A stretch of DNA of 10,423 nucleotides from Atopobiaceae bacterium UBA5363 (GCA_002407925.1 DHPN01000019.1:21773-32195), one strand, 5' to 3'. Numbered from the stretch's first letter, positions 1 to 6,498 are shown. Program-made: numbers and translations. Notes: generated by a model from the letters alone, not told the origin.

Positions 1-29
1 GAAGCGGGCACTCCGTGGAGCGTTTTCTC

Positions 30-308
30 ATGTCAGAGCTCGTCGCGTGGAAAAACAAAAGGAACAGAAAGCCCCTTATCCTCAATGGCGCCCGCAAAGT
101 GGGCAAGACCTGGCTGCTCAAAGAATTCGACCGCACTCACTTTACCAGCGCAGCATATGTAAGTCTCGATGCAAATAAGGCTGTACGCGCACTTTTCGAC
201 AGCGGATTTGACATGAAACGGATCATCAATGGCCTGTCGCTTCTTTCTGGCGAGCAGATCAATCCAGGCTCCACACTAATCATCCTTAAACGTAAGAAAA
301 TGGTATAA
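30..308 (+). pseudogene. Truncated AAA/DUF4143-type ATP-binding protein (N-terminal remnant)
   Basis: The 92-residue product looks like the first quarter of the large, poorly characterised bacterial ATPases that carry an N-terminal AAA domain and a C-terminal DUF4143 domain, usually around 400 residues. The opening pattern of a WKN..NRKPLIL stretch followed by a P-loop, GARKVGKT (residues 20-27), and then LLKEF is characteristic. After the segment PGSTLIIL the family normally continues with a Walker B region (DEIQ-like). Here it changes to a short KRKKMV tail and a stop, so Walker B, the sensor residues and the whole C-terminal half are missing. ATG at 30 is preferred because GGAG lies nine bases upstream; the frame is also open to the window edge, with a GTG at 15. 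It is probably non-functional. The break is near base 285, and no insertion-sequence end is visible there. It could in principle be a very small intact protein, but that is unlikely. Confidence 0.65.
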
Positions 309-380
309 AAAATAAAGATTGAGCCCGGTTTTCCGATTGATTATATTATGTAATTATCCCCGGTAATTTCTATCACTATG

Positions 381-1205
381 CTAATCTTTCGCTGCTGATT
401 TATCAGTTATTGTACGATAGCGATTAACAAATTCGCTGGGAGAGAGGAATACATCGTCATAACCCAATGCATGACAAAGCTGCGTAGTAGTAGGTTGTTC
501 AAGATAAGCATTTTGAAGTATCTCACGCTTTGAGAAGACAGACCTAGGATCCGAGTCAAGTAAAACTTGACCATAGGCCAAAACGATAACTCGTTCAAAT
601 GTTTGGGCCACAAAATCCATATCATGTAAAATTGAAATTACAACTTTATGTTCCGCAGTAAGTTTCTTGATAATTTGACGGAGGCGCATTTTTCCATCAT
701 AGTCCTGGGCTATAGTCGGTTCATCAAAAATTACAACATCTGTATGCATTGCTAAAATTGCTGCAATTGAAACCATTTTACGATCGGAAAGTCCCAGATC
801 ATAAGGATTAACTTCTTCTTTGTCTTCAAGGCCAACAATCCCGAGTGCTTCCTGCGAAGCAATTTTAGCTTTTTCTGTGCTCATGCCAATTTGCAAAGGG
901 CCAAACATAACTTCATCAAGGACTGTATTCTTAAAAATTTGATCATTAGGGTTCTGGAATACAAGACCAATATACTTAGCTAAAGCTGGTACAGATATAT
1001 CTTTAATATTGCGATCATTAAACAATATTTGACCTGAAGTGGGTTGTAAAAGACCTTTAAGTAATTTAACAAAAGTAGTTTTTCCAGCTCCATTTTGCCC
1101 AACAATTGCTGTAGAGCGCTCGTCTAAAGTAAAATTTAGTCCTTTAAGTACTTCAGTGTTTGCAGTATATGAGAAGTGAAGGTTCTGTACTTCAATTTTA
1201 TTCAT
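381..1205 (-). CDS. ECF transporter ATP-binding protein with degenerate signature motif
   Basis: This 274-residue protein is the second ATPase of an energy-coupling factor (ECF) importer. It hydrolyses ATP at the cytoplasmic face and drives EcfT and the S component. Walker A is GQNGAGKTT (residues 36-44), the Q-loop is FQNPNDQIF (83-91, with the ECF-type Q-helix following), Walker B is VVIFDEPT (157-164) and the switch histidine is H194. The ABC signature is not LSGGQ but LSDRK (139-143), and the D-loop reads IAQD instead of SALD. One composite ATP site of the heterodimer is therefore probably altered. The C-terminal ~60 residues, after the ATPase core, fit EcfA proteins. The ATG follows directly on the stop codon of the preceding ATPase gene (TAA then ATG), with a GGAGAGGG stretch upstream, so the two are likely co-translated. 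It is the last gene of the operon. The assignment to ECF is strong; the imported substrate is not encoded in this subunit. Confidence 0.93.
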   Translation of the reverse strand: MNKIEVQNLHFSYTANTEVLKGLNFTLDERSTAIVGQNGAGKTTFVKLLKGLLQPTSGQILFNDRNIKDISVPALAKYIGLVFQNPNDQIFKNTVLDEVMFGPLQIGMSTEKAKIASQEALGIVGLEDKEEVNPYDLGLSDRKMVSIAAILAMHTDVVIFDEPTIAQDYDGKMRLRQIIKKLTAEHKVVISILHDMDFVAQTFERVIVLAYGQVLLDSDPRSVFSKREILQNAYLEQPTTTQLCHALGYDDVFLSPSEFVNRYRTITDKSAAKD

Positions 1206-2063
1206 TTAGCGCGACACCCTCTCCTTCATATCTGCATCTAACAATGCCCGCGTTTCTTCCAAAGTTACAGGGAAAAGCCCATCTCTATCTCTGATATTTA
1301 ATTCGCGGCATATCTGTGTGTAAGTAGGAGCACACACACCATGCTTAGCCAAGTCATCTCGCGAAAATATAACTTTTGGCGTATCCATTGCAACGAGCTT
1401 GCCATCATCAAGCAGCATGACACAATCGCTATAAGCAGCAATTTTTTCGATTTTATGCTCAATCATGATGATAGTTTTACCCTGATTTTTAAGCGCTCGA
1501 ACAGCACGAAACACTTCTTCTGAACCTTGAGGATCAAGCTGTGAAGTAGGCTCATCCATAACAATAACTTCAGGTTCCATTACAATAATACCTGCTAATG
1601 CCATACGCTGCATTTGCCCACCAGATAAGTCATATGGAACACGATTTTTAAGTTCTGATATATCTAGGAGCTCCATTGCATTATCAATTCTTCGATGCAT
1701 TTCATCTGATGGCACGCCAAAATTCTCAAGACCAAAGGCGATCTCTTCATATACCGTAAGTTTTGAACCGGTAATTTGATTAAAGGGGTTTTGGAATACT
1801 AAGCCTACCTTTTGACATAGCTCATCAACAGAGCTCTCTTTAACGTTCACCCCATCAATTGTTACCGAACCACCATATGCACCGTGATAAAAATTAGGAA
1901 CAAGACCCAACAGCGCTTGAGAAAAAGTTGATTTACCTGCACCATTACGCCCGATTACTCCAATGAACTCACCTTGATGAATTTGGCACGTTATGCCATT
2001 AAGCGCAAGACGCGTAGTTTCTGGATAACGATAACGTAGGTTGTTAATAACTATCTCAGCCAT
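1206..2063 (-). CDS. ECF transporter ATP-binding protein (canonical EcfA/CbiO-type)
   Basis: This 285-residue ABC ATPase is the partner of the one encoded just downstream; together they should form the EcfA-EcfA' heterodimer. All motifs are intact: Walker A GRNGAGKST (residues 38-46), Q-loop FQNPFNQITG (90-99), signature LSGGQMQR (146-153), Walker B VIVMDEPT (166-173), D-loop SQLD (174-177) and switch histidine H203. Its length is normal for the family. The start codon lies inside the end of the EcfT gene, a 13-base overlap, preceded by GGGGGTG eight bases upstream, which suggests translational coupling. Since the partner has a degenerate signature, this subunit supplies the only consensus LSGGQ of the pair. 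Cobalt/nickel CbiO proteins look similar, but the presence of EcfT, a separate S component and two ATPases fits a vitamin-type or nucleoside-type ECF module better than a metal transporter. Confidence 0.94.
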   Translation of the reverse strand: MAEIVINNLRYRYPETTRLALNGITCQIHQGEFIGVIGRNGAGKSTFSQALLGLVPNFYHGAYGGSVTIDGVNVKESSVDELCQKVGLVFQNPFNQITGSKLTVYEEIAFGLENFGVPSDEMHRRIDNAMELLDISELKNRVPYDLSGGQMQRMALAGIIVMEPEVIVMDEPTSQLDPQGSEEVFRAVRALKNQGKTIIMIEHKIEKIAAYSDCVMLLDDGKLVAMDTPKVIFSRDDLAKHGVCAPTYTQICRELNIRDRDGLFPVTLEETRALLDADMKERVSR

Positions 2064-2851
2064 ACGGGCAACACCCCCGTAGCCTTTAGGATTACAAAAA
2101 CCACACTGCTAATAAAAATGATAACTAAAATCATACGAATTTTTGAATCATATTTAGAAGGGATAAAATCCTCAAGAAACGTCTTTTTTGCCTTAGAAGA
2201 AAATCCTCGTACTTCCAAAGCAATTGAACGTTCCTTTGTATCCATAAATGAGCTCATAATTACGGGTGAAATTAGGGGTAAAAATGCCTTTATCCTCGTC
2301 CCTAAACTACCCTCTGTTTCCATTCCACGACTACGTTGAGCATCTGTAATGGTAGATGTATGCTCAGTCATTTGTGGAATTATCTGAAAAAGAGAAACAA
2401 ATACGTACCCCAAACGCGGGGATGCGCCATGTTTGACCATCTCTTGCATCATGTCCGAAGGCTTAGTTGTAAGCACAAAAACACAAAAGCAAAAGATGAT
2501 ATTAAGGACGTTAAGAAGAATTCCCATTGAATACTCAAATCCTTCTTTGCGTGCCACAAGTGGGCCTAAACGAAATAGCTCAGTATAATTTCCTCCACGA
2601 AAAAAAGTTTGTATTATCACGACGGTAATCAGAATAAAACCGGATACTTCGATGATGGTTTTTGCTTTATAAAGAACTTTTGAATCTATAAGCAGTCCAA
2701 TACTTATAGCCATAAAAGCAATGAAGGGAATCCTGCCGCCAATCATTACTGGTATAGCAATAGCAACAACCACATAAAGTAGCTTTGTTTCAGGCGAAAG
2801 ACCATTAAGAAACGAATGCTTCTCCTCATAAAGACTGATGCTTTTTTTCAT
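2051..2851 (-). CDS. ecfT: ECF transporter transmembrane coupling protein EcfT
   Basis: This 266-residue membrane protein is the T component that links the two ATPases to the substrate-binding S component. Hydrophobic segments are visible at about residues 24-37, 41-55, 65-83, 109-127, 146-160 and 241-262. Between the central and last segments is the cytoplasmic coupling region with the two short x-Arg-Gly motifs known from EcfT: SRG at 174-176 (in AQRSRGMETEG) and VRG at 214-216 (in ALEVRGFSS). These normally sit in grooves on the EcfA dimer. It overlaps the downstream ATPase gene by 13 bases. Upstream, a 73-base gap separates it from the S-component gene, and the only ribosome-binding candidate is a weak GAGTGGG. 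It is probably a dedicated (group I-like) T component, because all ECF parts are together here. Use by other S components elsewhere in the genome cannot be excluded. Confidence 0.92.
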   Translation of the reverse strand: MKKSISLYEEKHSFLNGLSPETKLLYVVVAIAIPVMIGGRIPFIAFMAISIGLLIDSKVLYKAKTIIEVSGFILITVVIIQTFFRGGNYTELFRLGPLVARKEGFEYSMGILLNVLNIIFCFCVFVLTTKPSDMMQEMVKHGASPRLGYVFVSLFQIIPQMTEHTSTITDAQRSRGMETEGSLGTRIKAFLPLISPVIMSSFMDTKERSIALEVRGFSSKAKKTFLEDFIPSKYDSKIRMILVIIFISSVVFVILKATGVLPVWLR

Positions 2852-2924
2852 ATAAGCCCACTCTGGTCACGACATCTACTCACAATTACCTGTACACCAT
2901 GAACTTCTACTGAGATTATCTCTT

Positions 2925-3524
2925 TTAGTCCAATGACTCATCTTTAGCTTGATAAAGAGAAACAAGGCTCCTTGGGAGTACTTTATATATGCCTGCAGTA
3001 ATAAACAAAACTACAATTTTGTCGGGAAGATCTACAATTAATTCATCAACAGCCGAAGCAAGAAAACCTTGTGAACCCATAGCGGCAAAAACTGCGTCTC
3101 CCCATACATTGCCAGTAGAACCACCCCAAAAGATCATATTTAATGGTGTAGAGATACAAATAGCCGTTAAGCCTGCAAGTAAGCCTGTCAGGAGAATGCC
3201 TGGGGCTTTATTAACACGCCCATACCAAGCCATCAAACCAACCACAATGCCAATTCCAGCTTGCGTAAGTCCATATACAGTAGAAATAGGATCCATAGTG
3301 AGACCATAAATCAAGTTTGTCAGAAATCCAGACAAAGCACCAACAAGAGGGCCAGCCAAACACGCCGAGAGACATGTCCCAATGGAGTCAAGCCATAGAG
3401 GGAGTTTAAGCATGCTTGCAAATAGTTTTCCTACATAGTTGATACCAATAGCTGCAGGAATTAATACCAATGATGCAGTGCTCATCTTAGTTGTCCAAGG
3501 ACTCCCAGTTCTTCTTTCAGCCAT
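2925..3524 (-). CDS. ECF transporter substrate-binding S component, substrate unknown (nucleoside suggested)
   Basis: This 199-residue, very hydrophobic protein has about six membrane segments (roughly 17-36, 45-62, 63-75, 84-101, 109-131 and 160-180), the size and layout of ECF S components. It captures the substrate in the membrane and docks on EcfT. Recognisable family-like patches are LPLWLDSIGT (41-50), AGPLVGALSGFLTNLIYG (57-74) and a charged DELIVDLPDK loop (160-169) before the last segment. The start at 3524 is preferred over upstream in-frame codons. It has an AGGAAAGGGAGA ribosome-binding site close upstream, whereas the longer reading frame would add 68 non-hydrophobic residues overlapping the phosphorylase gene. 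Its neighbours, a nucleoside phosphorylase 22 bases upstream and EcfT downstream, suggest a nucleoside or related compound as cargo. I do not recognise it as RibU, ThiT, BioY, FolT or another named S family, so the substrate is inference only. Confidence 0.85.
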   Translation of the reverse strand: MAERRTGSPWTTKMSTASLVLIPAAIGINYVGKLFASMLKLPLWLDSIGTCLSACLAGPLVGALSGFLTNLIYGLTMDPISTVYGLTQAGIGIVVGLMAWYGRVNKAPGILLTGLLAGLTAICISTPLNMIFWGGSTGNVWGDAVFAAMGSQGFLASAVDELIVDLPDKIVVLFITAGIYKVLPRSLVSLYQAKDESLD

Positions 3525-3528
3525 AAGA

Positions 3529-3540
3529 TCTCCCTTTCCT
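3529..3540 (-). promoter_or_regulatory. Ribosome-binding site of the S-component gene
   Basis: On the minus strand the sequence AGGAAAGGGAGA ends four bases before the ATG at 3524. It decides the start of the S component in favour of the short, 199-residue form. Confidence 0.7.
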
Positions 3541-3546
3541 ATTAGT

Positions 3547-4296
3547 TTATAAAGCTGCGTGCTCAAGCTGCACGCAAGTTTCAAGCGCGAGCAAAATCTC
3601 GTTCTTTTCTCCCTGAGCAGCCTCGTCTTCAGCACTACTATATGCATTGATCTCATCCATGAGATCTCCCTCATAGAGGGAGACGACATTGAGAATCGAA
3701 CCGCAGCGCACACCACGTAAGCCGCCAATTGTAAATAAGGCTGCTGTTTCCATATCTGATCCTATAATGCCATGGTCGTGCCAATAGTGATCTATCTCTT
3801 CTTCGTTATCTGTATAGAAGCTATCATGGCTACGACCACGGCCTACATGAAATGAGATATTTAAATCCCTAGCCGCTTGAATTTCTGCAAAGAGCACTCC
3901 TGTATCAGGAATAGCTGGATAATTCTCACCTATATATGCACGGGATGCGCCATCATCTCGAACTACTCCGTTTAGAATAATGAGGTCGCCCATATTTATG
4001 TTCGGTTGTAAGGAACCGCAAGATCCAATACGAATCATAACTTGTACGCCAATATTATGTAGTTCTTCAACTGCAATACCCGTGGAAGCTCCACCCATTC
4101 CTGTAGAAATGCATAACACATCTACACCTTTATAAGTACCAACAATGCTCTTCATTTCACGATTGAAAGCTACATCATGAACATTATCAAGATAAGCCCG
4201 CATGTGGTCTACTCGTGCCCAATCACCTGGCATAATTGCATAGCGCCTAGCGTCATCCTCAGAAAGCTTGGTATGCGGTTGCATCTTCACACTCAT
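3547..4296 (-). CDS. Uridine/nucleoside phosphorylase (NP-I family)
   Basis: This 249-residue enzyme of the NP-I nucleoside phosphorylase family splits a nucleoside with phosphate into free base and (deoxy)ribose-1-phosphate in the cytoplasm. Compared from memory with E. coli uridine phosphorylase (offset of two), the phosphate-site residues are kept: G24 in PGDWAR, R28, R46 in NREM and R89 in RIGSCGS (with S92 in place of Thr). The nucleoside-binding glycine-rich segment STGMGGAST (64-72) and the ribose-binding pair M182-E183 in DMETAAL are also present. The residues that read the uracil ring in E. coli (Gln166, Arg168) align with N164 and E166, and the insert that follows them is missing. 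The preferred base is thus uncertain. An AGGAGG ribosome-binding site lies seven bases before the ATG. Gaps of 30 and 22 bases to its neighbours place it in the ECF operon. A purine or other pyrimidine nucleoside substrate is possible. Confidence 0.88.
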   Translation of the reverse strand: MSVKMQPHTKLSEDDARRYAIMPGDWARVDHMRAYLDNVHDVAFNREMKSIVGTYKGVDVLCISTGMGGASTGIAVEELHNIGVQVMIRIGSCGSLQPNINMGDLIILNGVVRDDGASRAYIGENYPAIPDTGVLFAEIQAARDLNISFHVGRGRSHDSFYTDNEEEIDHYWHDHGIIGSDMETAALFTIGGLRGVRCGSILNVVSLYEGDLMDEINAYSSAEDEAAQGEKNEILLALETCVQLEHAAL

Positions 4297-4303
4297 TAAT
4301 GTG

Positions 4304-4309
4304 CCTCCT
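4304..4309 (-). promoter_or_regulatory. Ribosome-binding site of the phosphorylase gene
   Basis: A perfect AGGAGG on the minus strand, seven bases before the ATG at 4296. It is the strongest Shine-Dalgarno match inside the operon, in the 30-base gap after the phosphomutase gene. Confidence 0.75.
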
Positions 4310-4326
4310 TTTTATTGTTCGTAATG

Positions 4327-6087
4327 CTATTTGGCATCCAGTGCTTTTCTCACTGCCTTTTCAAGAGAGTCAAGGCCCGCTAATGACTCTTCACGCGTCT
4401 TTCCACGTGCAAACAAGTAACATTTAATTTTTGGTTCTGTTCCTGATGGCCTGATAAGTACTTTGCGCTTGTCTTCCAAACGCCACTCAAGCACATTCGA
4501 GAAAGGAAGGCTTTGCGGTGGATCTTTCAGGCCCCCTGTCATAGGCATCGAAACGCCAGACTCGTAATCAATTTTTTTTACTACAGGACTTCCCGCGATA
4601 CTAATCGAACTCTTTTTACGTAAATGCATCATGAGCGTTTCCATTTTCTGCGCGCCCTCAGAGCCAGGAAATCGGAAGTTCAATGTTCGATTAAGGTAAT
4701 AACCATACTGATGGTAAAGTTGATCCATCACTTCTACTAAATTAATCTTTTTTTGATAATACCAGCTTGCCATCTCAACAAACACCGTGCTCGAGGTAAT
4801 GGCATCTTTGTCTTTGACGTAAGGACCTAAAAGATATCCATAGCTTTCCTCAAAGCCAATAAGCCAACGCTTGATACCTCCGTGATCGTGTAGAGTAGCA
4901 ATCTGACCTCCGATATTTTTAAAACCTGTTAAGGTTCTACGAAGCTGGAAGCCATAATTCATAGCAATAGGATCTAGCATGTCGGTCGAAACGATTGTGG
5001 AGACAGCTACTTTTTTCTTCAGATCCTCGCCGTTTCTTTTACATCTTTGAACAAGCCAATTGGTAAGAAGGACACCCATTTCGTTCCCACTTAAAAGTCT
5101 ATATTCACCTTCATGCCGGACAGCGACACCCATCCGGTCGGCATCTGGATCTGTTGCTATAAGAATATCTGCATACGTTTTATTGCAAAGCTTCAAGCCT
5201 AAATCAAGAGCTTCGCGAAACTCTGGATTGGGATACGGGCACGTCGGAAAGTTGCCATCAGGTTTAGCCTGCTCGGGCACTACCAAGACGTCAGCAAGAC
5301 CAATGTGTTTGAAACTACGCTGCATGAGTTCCAAACCGGTACCGTTTAGAGGGGTGTAAACAACCCTCGGACTATGACCAGGTATTATTGCAGTTGGCTC
5401 GCTAAGTGAAAACACTTCTTTAAGAAACTTGTCAAGAATTTCGTCACTAATGAAAGAGATATGGCCATCTGCCAAAGCCTCTTGAAAAGGCGCTCGCTTT
5501 GGTCCGTTAAAAAGATCAACTTGTGATATAGCTTCAGAGATTTCTCCTGCAACCTTTCCTGCGATCTGGCAACCGTCATGTGCAAAAACTTTGCATCCAT
5601 TGTATTGCCTTGGGTTATGGCTTGAGGTAACCATAATTCCTGCCGCACAGCCTAAGGCTTGTACAGCAAAAGACAACGTCGGCACGGGCTCGATACGTGG
5701 GTAAAGTTTGACTTGTATCCCGTTAGCAGCAAAAACTTCAGCACACACTCGTTCGAACTTCTCTGAATTTATTCTAGAATCCCTACACAAGGCCACACAA
5801 GGAGCAGAAAGACTCGGATTCTTTTTATCGTTTCTCTTTTGCAAATTAATCCAGTTGGCAATCCCTTGCATAGCTTGTGCGACAGTGTGCACATTCATGC
5901 GATTGGTACCAACGCCCATAATTCCGCGGATGCCTGCAGTTCCAAAGGAAAGTGTCTTATAAAACGCATCATTTAAAGCATTTTCATTGCCTTGTTGTAT
6001 AAGCTCTTCAAGCTCACTGGCTAAATCAGGCTCACTTTCTTGAAGATGCCAAGAATGAATTTCCTTTTGAATTGTGCTAGTAAGCAT
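4327..6087 (-). CDS. Phosphohexomutase-family enzyme (phosphoglucomutase / possible phosphopentomutase)
   Basis: This 586-residue enzyme of the alpha-D-phosphohexomutase superfamily moves a phosphate between C1 and C6 of a hexose, or C1 and C5 of a pentose, through a phosphoserine. The four expected signatures are present: FGTAGIRG (residues 48-55), the active serine S156 in TSSHNP (154-159), the Mg2+ loop DPDADR (313-318), and the sugar and phosphate loops GFEESYG (411-417) and RPSGTEPK (546-553). Length and motifs match B. subtilis PgcA and human PGM2; the latter is mainly a phosphopentomutase. The start at 6087 is chosen because the N terminus then aligns with PgcA and an AAGGAAAGAG stretch lies upstream. 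A 24-residue extension from a GTG at 6159 has no ribosome-binding site. As first gene of an operon with a nucleoside phosphorylase, conversion of ribose-1-phosphate to ribose-5-phosphate is a reasonable role; plain phosphoglucomutase remains possible. Confidence 0.9.
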   Translation of the reverse strand: MLTSTIQKEIHSWHLQESEPDLASELEELIQQGNENALNDAFYKTLSFGTAGIRGIMGVGTNRMNVHTVAQAMQGIANWINLQKRNDKKNPSLSAPCVALCRDSRINSEKFERVCAEVFAANGIQVKLYPRIEPVPTLSFAVQALGCAAGIMVTSSHNPRQYNGCKVFAHDGCQIAGKVAGEISEAISQVDLFNGPKRAPFQEALADGHISFISDEILDKFLKEVFSLSEPTAIIPGHSPRVVYTPLNGTGLELMQRSFKHIGLADVLVVPEQAKPDGNFPTCPYPNPEFREALDLGLKLCNKTYADILIATDPDADRMGVAVRHEGEYRLLSGNEMGVLLTNWLVQRCKRNGEDLKKKVAVSTIVSTDMLDPIAMNYGFQLRRTLTGFKNIGGQIATLHDHGGIKRWLIGFEESYGYLLGPYVKDKDAITSSTVFVEMASWYYQKKINLVEVMDQLYHQYGYYLNRTLNFRFPGSEGAQKMETLMMHLRKKSSISIAGSPVVKKIDYESGVSMPMTGGLKDPPQSLPFSNVLEWRLEDKRKVLIRPSGTEPKIKCYLFARGKTREESLAGLDSLEKAVRKALDAK

Positions 6088-6096
6088 TGAAAATCG

Positions 6097-6106
6097 CTCT
6101 TTCCTT
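6097..6106 (-). promoter_or_regulatory. Ribosome-binding site of the phosphomutase gene
   Basis: AAGGAAAGAG on the minus strand, nine bases before the ATG at 6087. It supports this start over the upstream GTG and ATG codons, which would add a basic stretch absent from the family. Confidence 0.5.
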
Positions 6107-6246
6107 ATTTGAGTTACAGTAGAACACCGCTTGTGCCTCATTCTATTTTTTGTCCCCACTTATTTTTTTGCTTATATTACAAATGGTAGAATTAATTTGC
6201 TAAGTAGCTGAGTCCATTTCTTTGTTTAGAGCTTGACCAAGCGGTT

Positions 6247-6263
6247 CTCTAGATGATCTAGAG
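6247..6263. promoter_or_regulatory. Perfect 17-base palindrome, candidate operator
   Basis: CTCTAGATGATCTAGAG consists of two exact 8-base arms around one central base, in the AT-rich divergent region. Odd-length dyads of this kind are typical binding sites for dimeric repressors. It lies 160 bases before the phosphomutase start and abuts a possible minus-strand -10 box, so control of the ECF/nucleoside operon is the likeliest role. No regulator gene is present in the window, and a one-base loop makes an RNA hairpin less likely than a protein site. Confidence 0.45.
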
Positions 6264-6292
6264 CTATATTAATATTTTCTATTTTTGGTCAT
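6263..6292 (-). promoter_or_regulatory. Possible promoter of the minus-strand operon
   Basis: On the minus strand ATGACC (6292-6287) resembles a -35 box. After an 18-base spacer, TATAGC (6268-6263) resembles a -10 box. Each matches the sigma-70 consensus in four of six positions. The value of the call lies in its position right beside the 17-base palindrome. Another weak pair exists nearer the gene (TTAGCA at 6203-6198, TAATAT at 6179-6174). Confidence 0.25.
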
Positions 6293-6362
6293 AGTTTCCT
6301 AAGTAAACAGATATATAAGGCCTTAATTACTATTGAAATAATTTAGCAAAACCTAATATTTT

Positions 6363-6403
6363 CAGTTAAACCGCTTGCATTACTATGCATCACCGTTTAA
6401 CTG
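6363..6403. repeat. Nested inverted repeat in the divergent intergenic region
   Basis: The outer arms CAGTTAAAC (6363-6371) and GTTTAACTG (6395-6403) are exact complements. Nearly concentric with them are inner arms TGCAT (6376-6380) and ATGCA (6385-6389). No T-run follows on either strand, so it is not a standard terminator. It sits about 95 bases before the oxidoreductase start and just upstream of its candidate promoter, which suggests a regulator-binding site or a cruciform-forming element. Confidence 0.45.
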
Positions 6404-6407
6404 GCAC

Positions 6408-6439
6408 ATGACATGGCTGAAAGTGAAATCTTATATACT
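6408..6439 (+). promoter_or_regulatory. Possible promoter of the oxidoreductase gene
   Basis: ATGACA (6408-6413) matches the -35 consensus at five of six positions. TATATA (6432-6437, spacer 18) or TATACT (6434-6439, spacer 20) could be the -10 box. The element lies directly after the nested inverted repeat and leaves a leader of about 50 bases containing a small TGCAG/CTGCA dyad (6451-6469). Spacing is not ideal and the region is AT-rich, so chance matches are likely. Confidence 0.3.
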
Positions 6440-6486
6440 AACTATATATGTGCAGCTCATAGTACTGCAATGTCTGTGTTTTGATT

Positions 6487-6490
6487 GGAG
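6487..6490 (+). promoter_or_regulatory. Ribosome-binding site deciding the oxidoreductase start
   Basis: GGAG lies eight bases before a TTG at 6499. An earlier in-frame TTG at 6481 has no Shine-Dalgarno match. The shorter product begins MANPYRKLFEP, as expected for this family, so translation probably starts at 6499. Confidence 0.55.
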
Positions 6491-6498
6491 TGGTCACC

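Noticed and set aside
309..380. Possible terminator behind the ECF operon
   Set aside because: Two CCGG-containing stretches are in the same orientation and do not pair; no stable stem followed by a T-run was found on either strand.
3525..3728. N-terminal extension of the S component by 68 residues
   Set aside because: It overlaps the phosphorylase coding region, is not hydrophobic and has no start signal, whereas the ATG at 3524 has a good ribosome-binding site.
6088..6159. N-terminal extension of the phosphomutase by 24 residues from a GTG
   Set aside because: No ribosome-binding site before the GTG, a basic Arg/Lys-rich stretch not seen in the family, and a better-placed ATG at 6087.
6231..6242. 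Small dyad GCTTGACCAAGC with an embedded TTGACC as a -35 box
   Set aside because: Only four-base arms, and no acceptable -10 box at 16-19 bases downstream on the plus strand.
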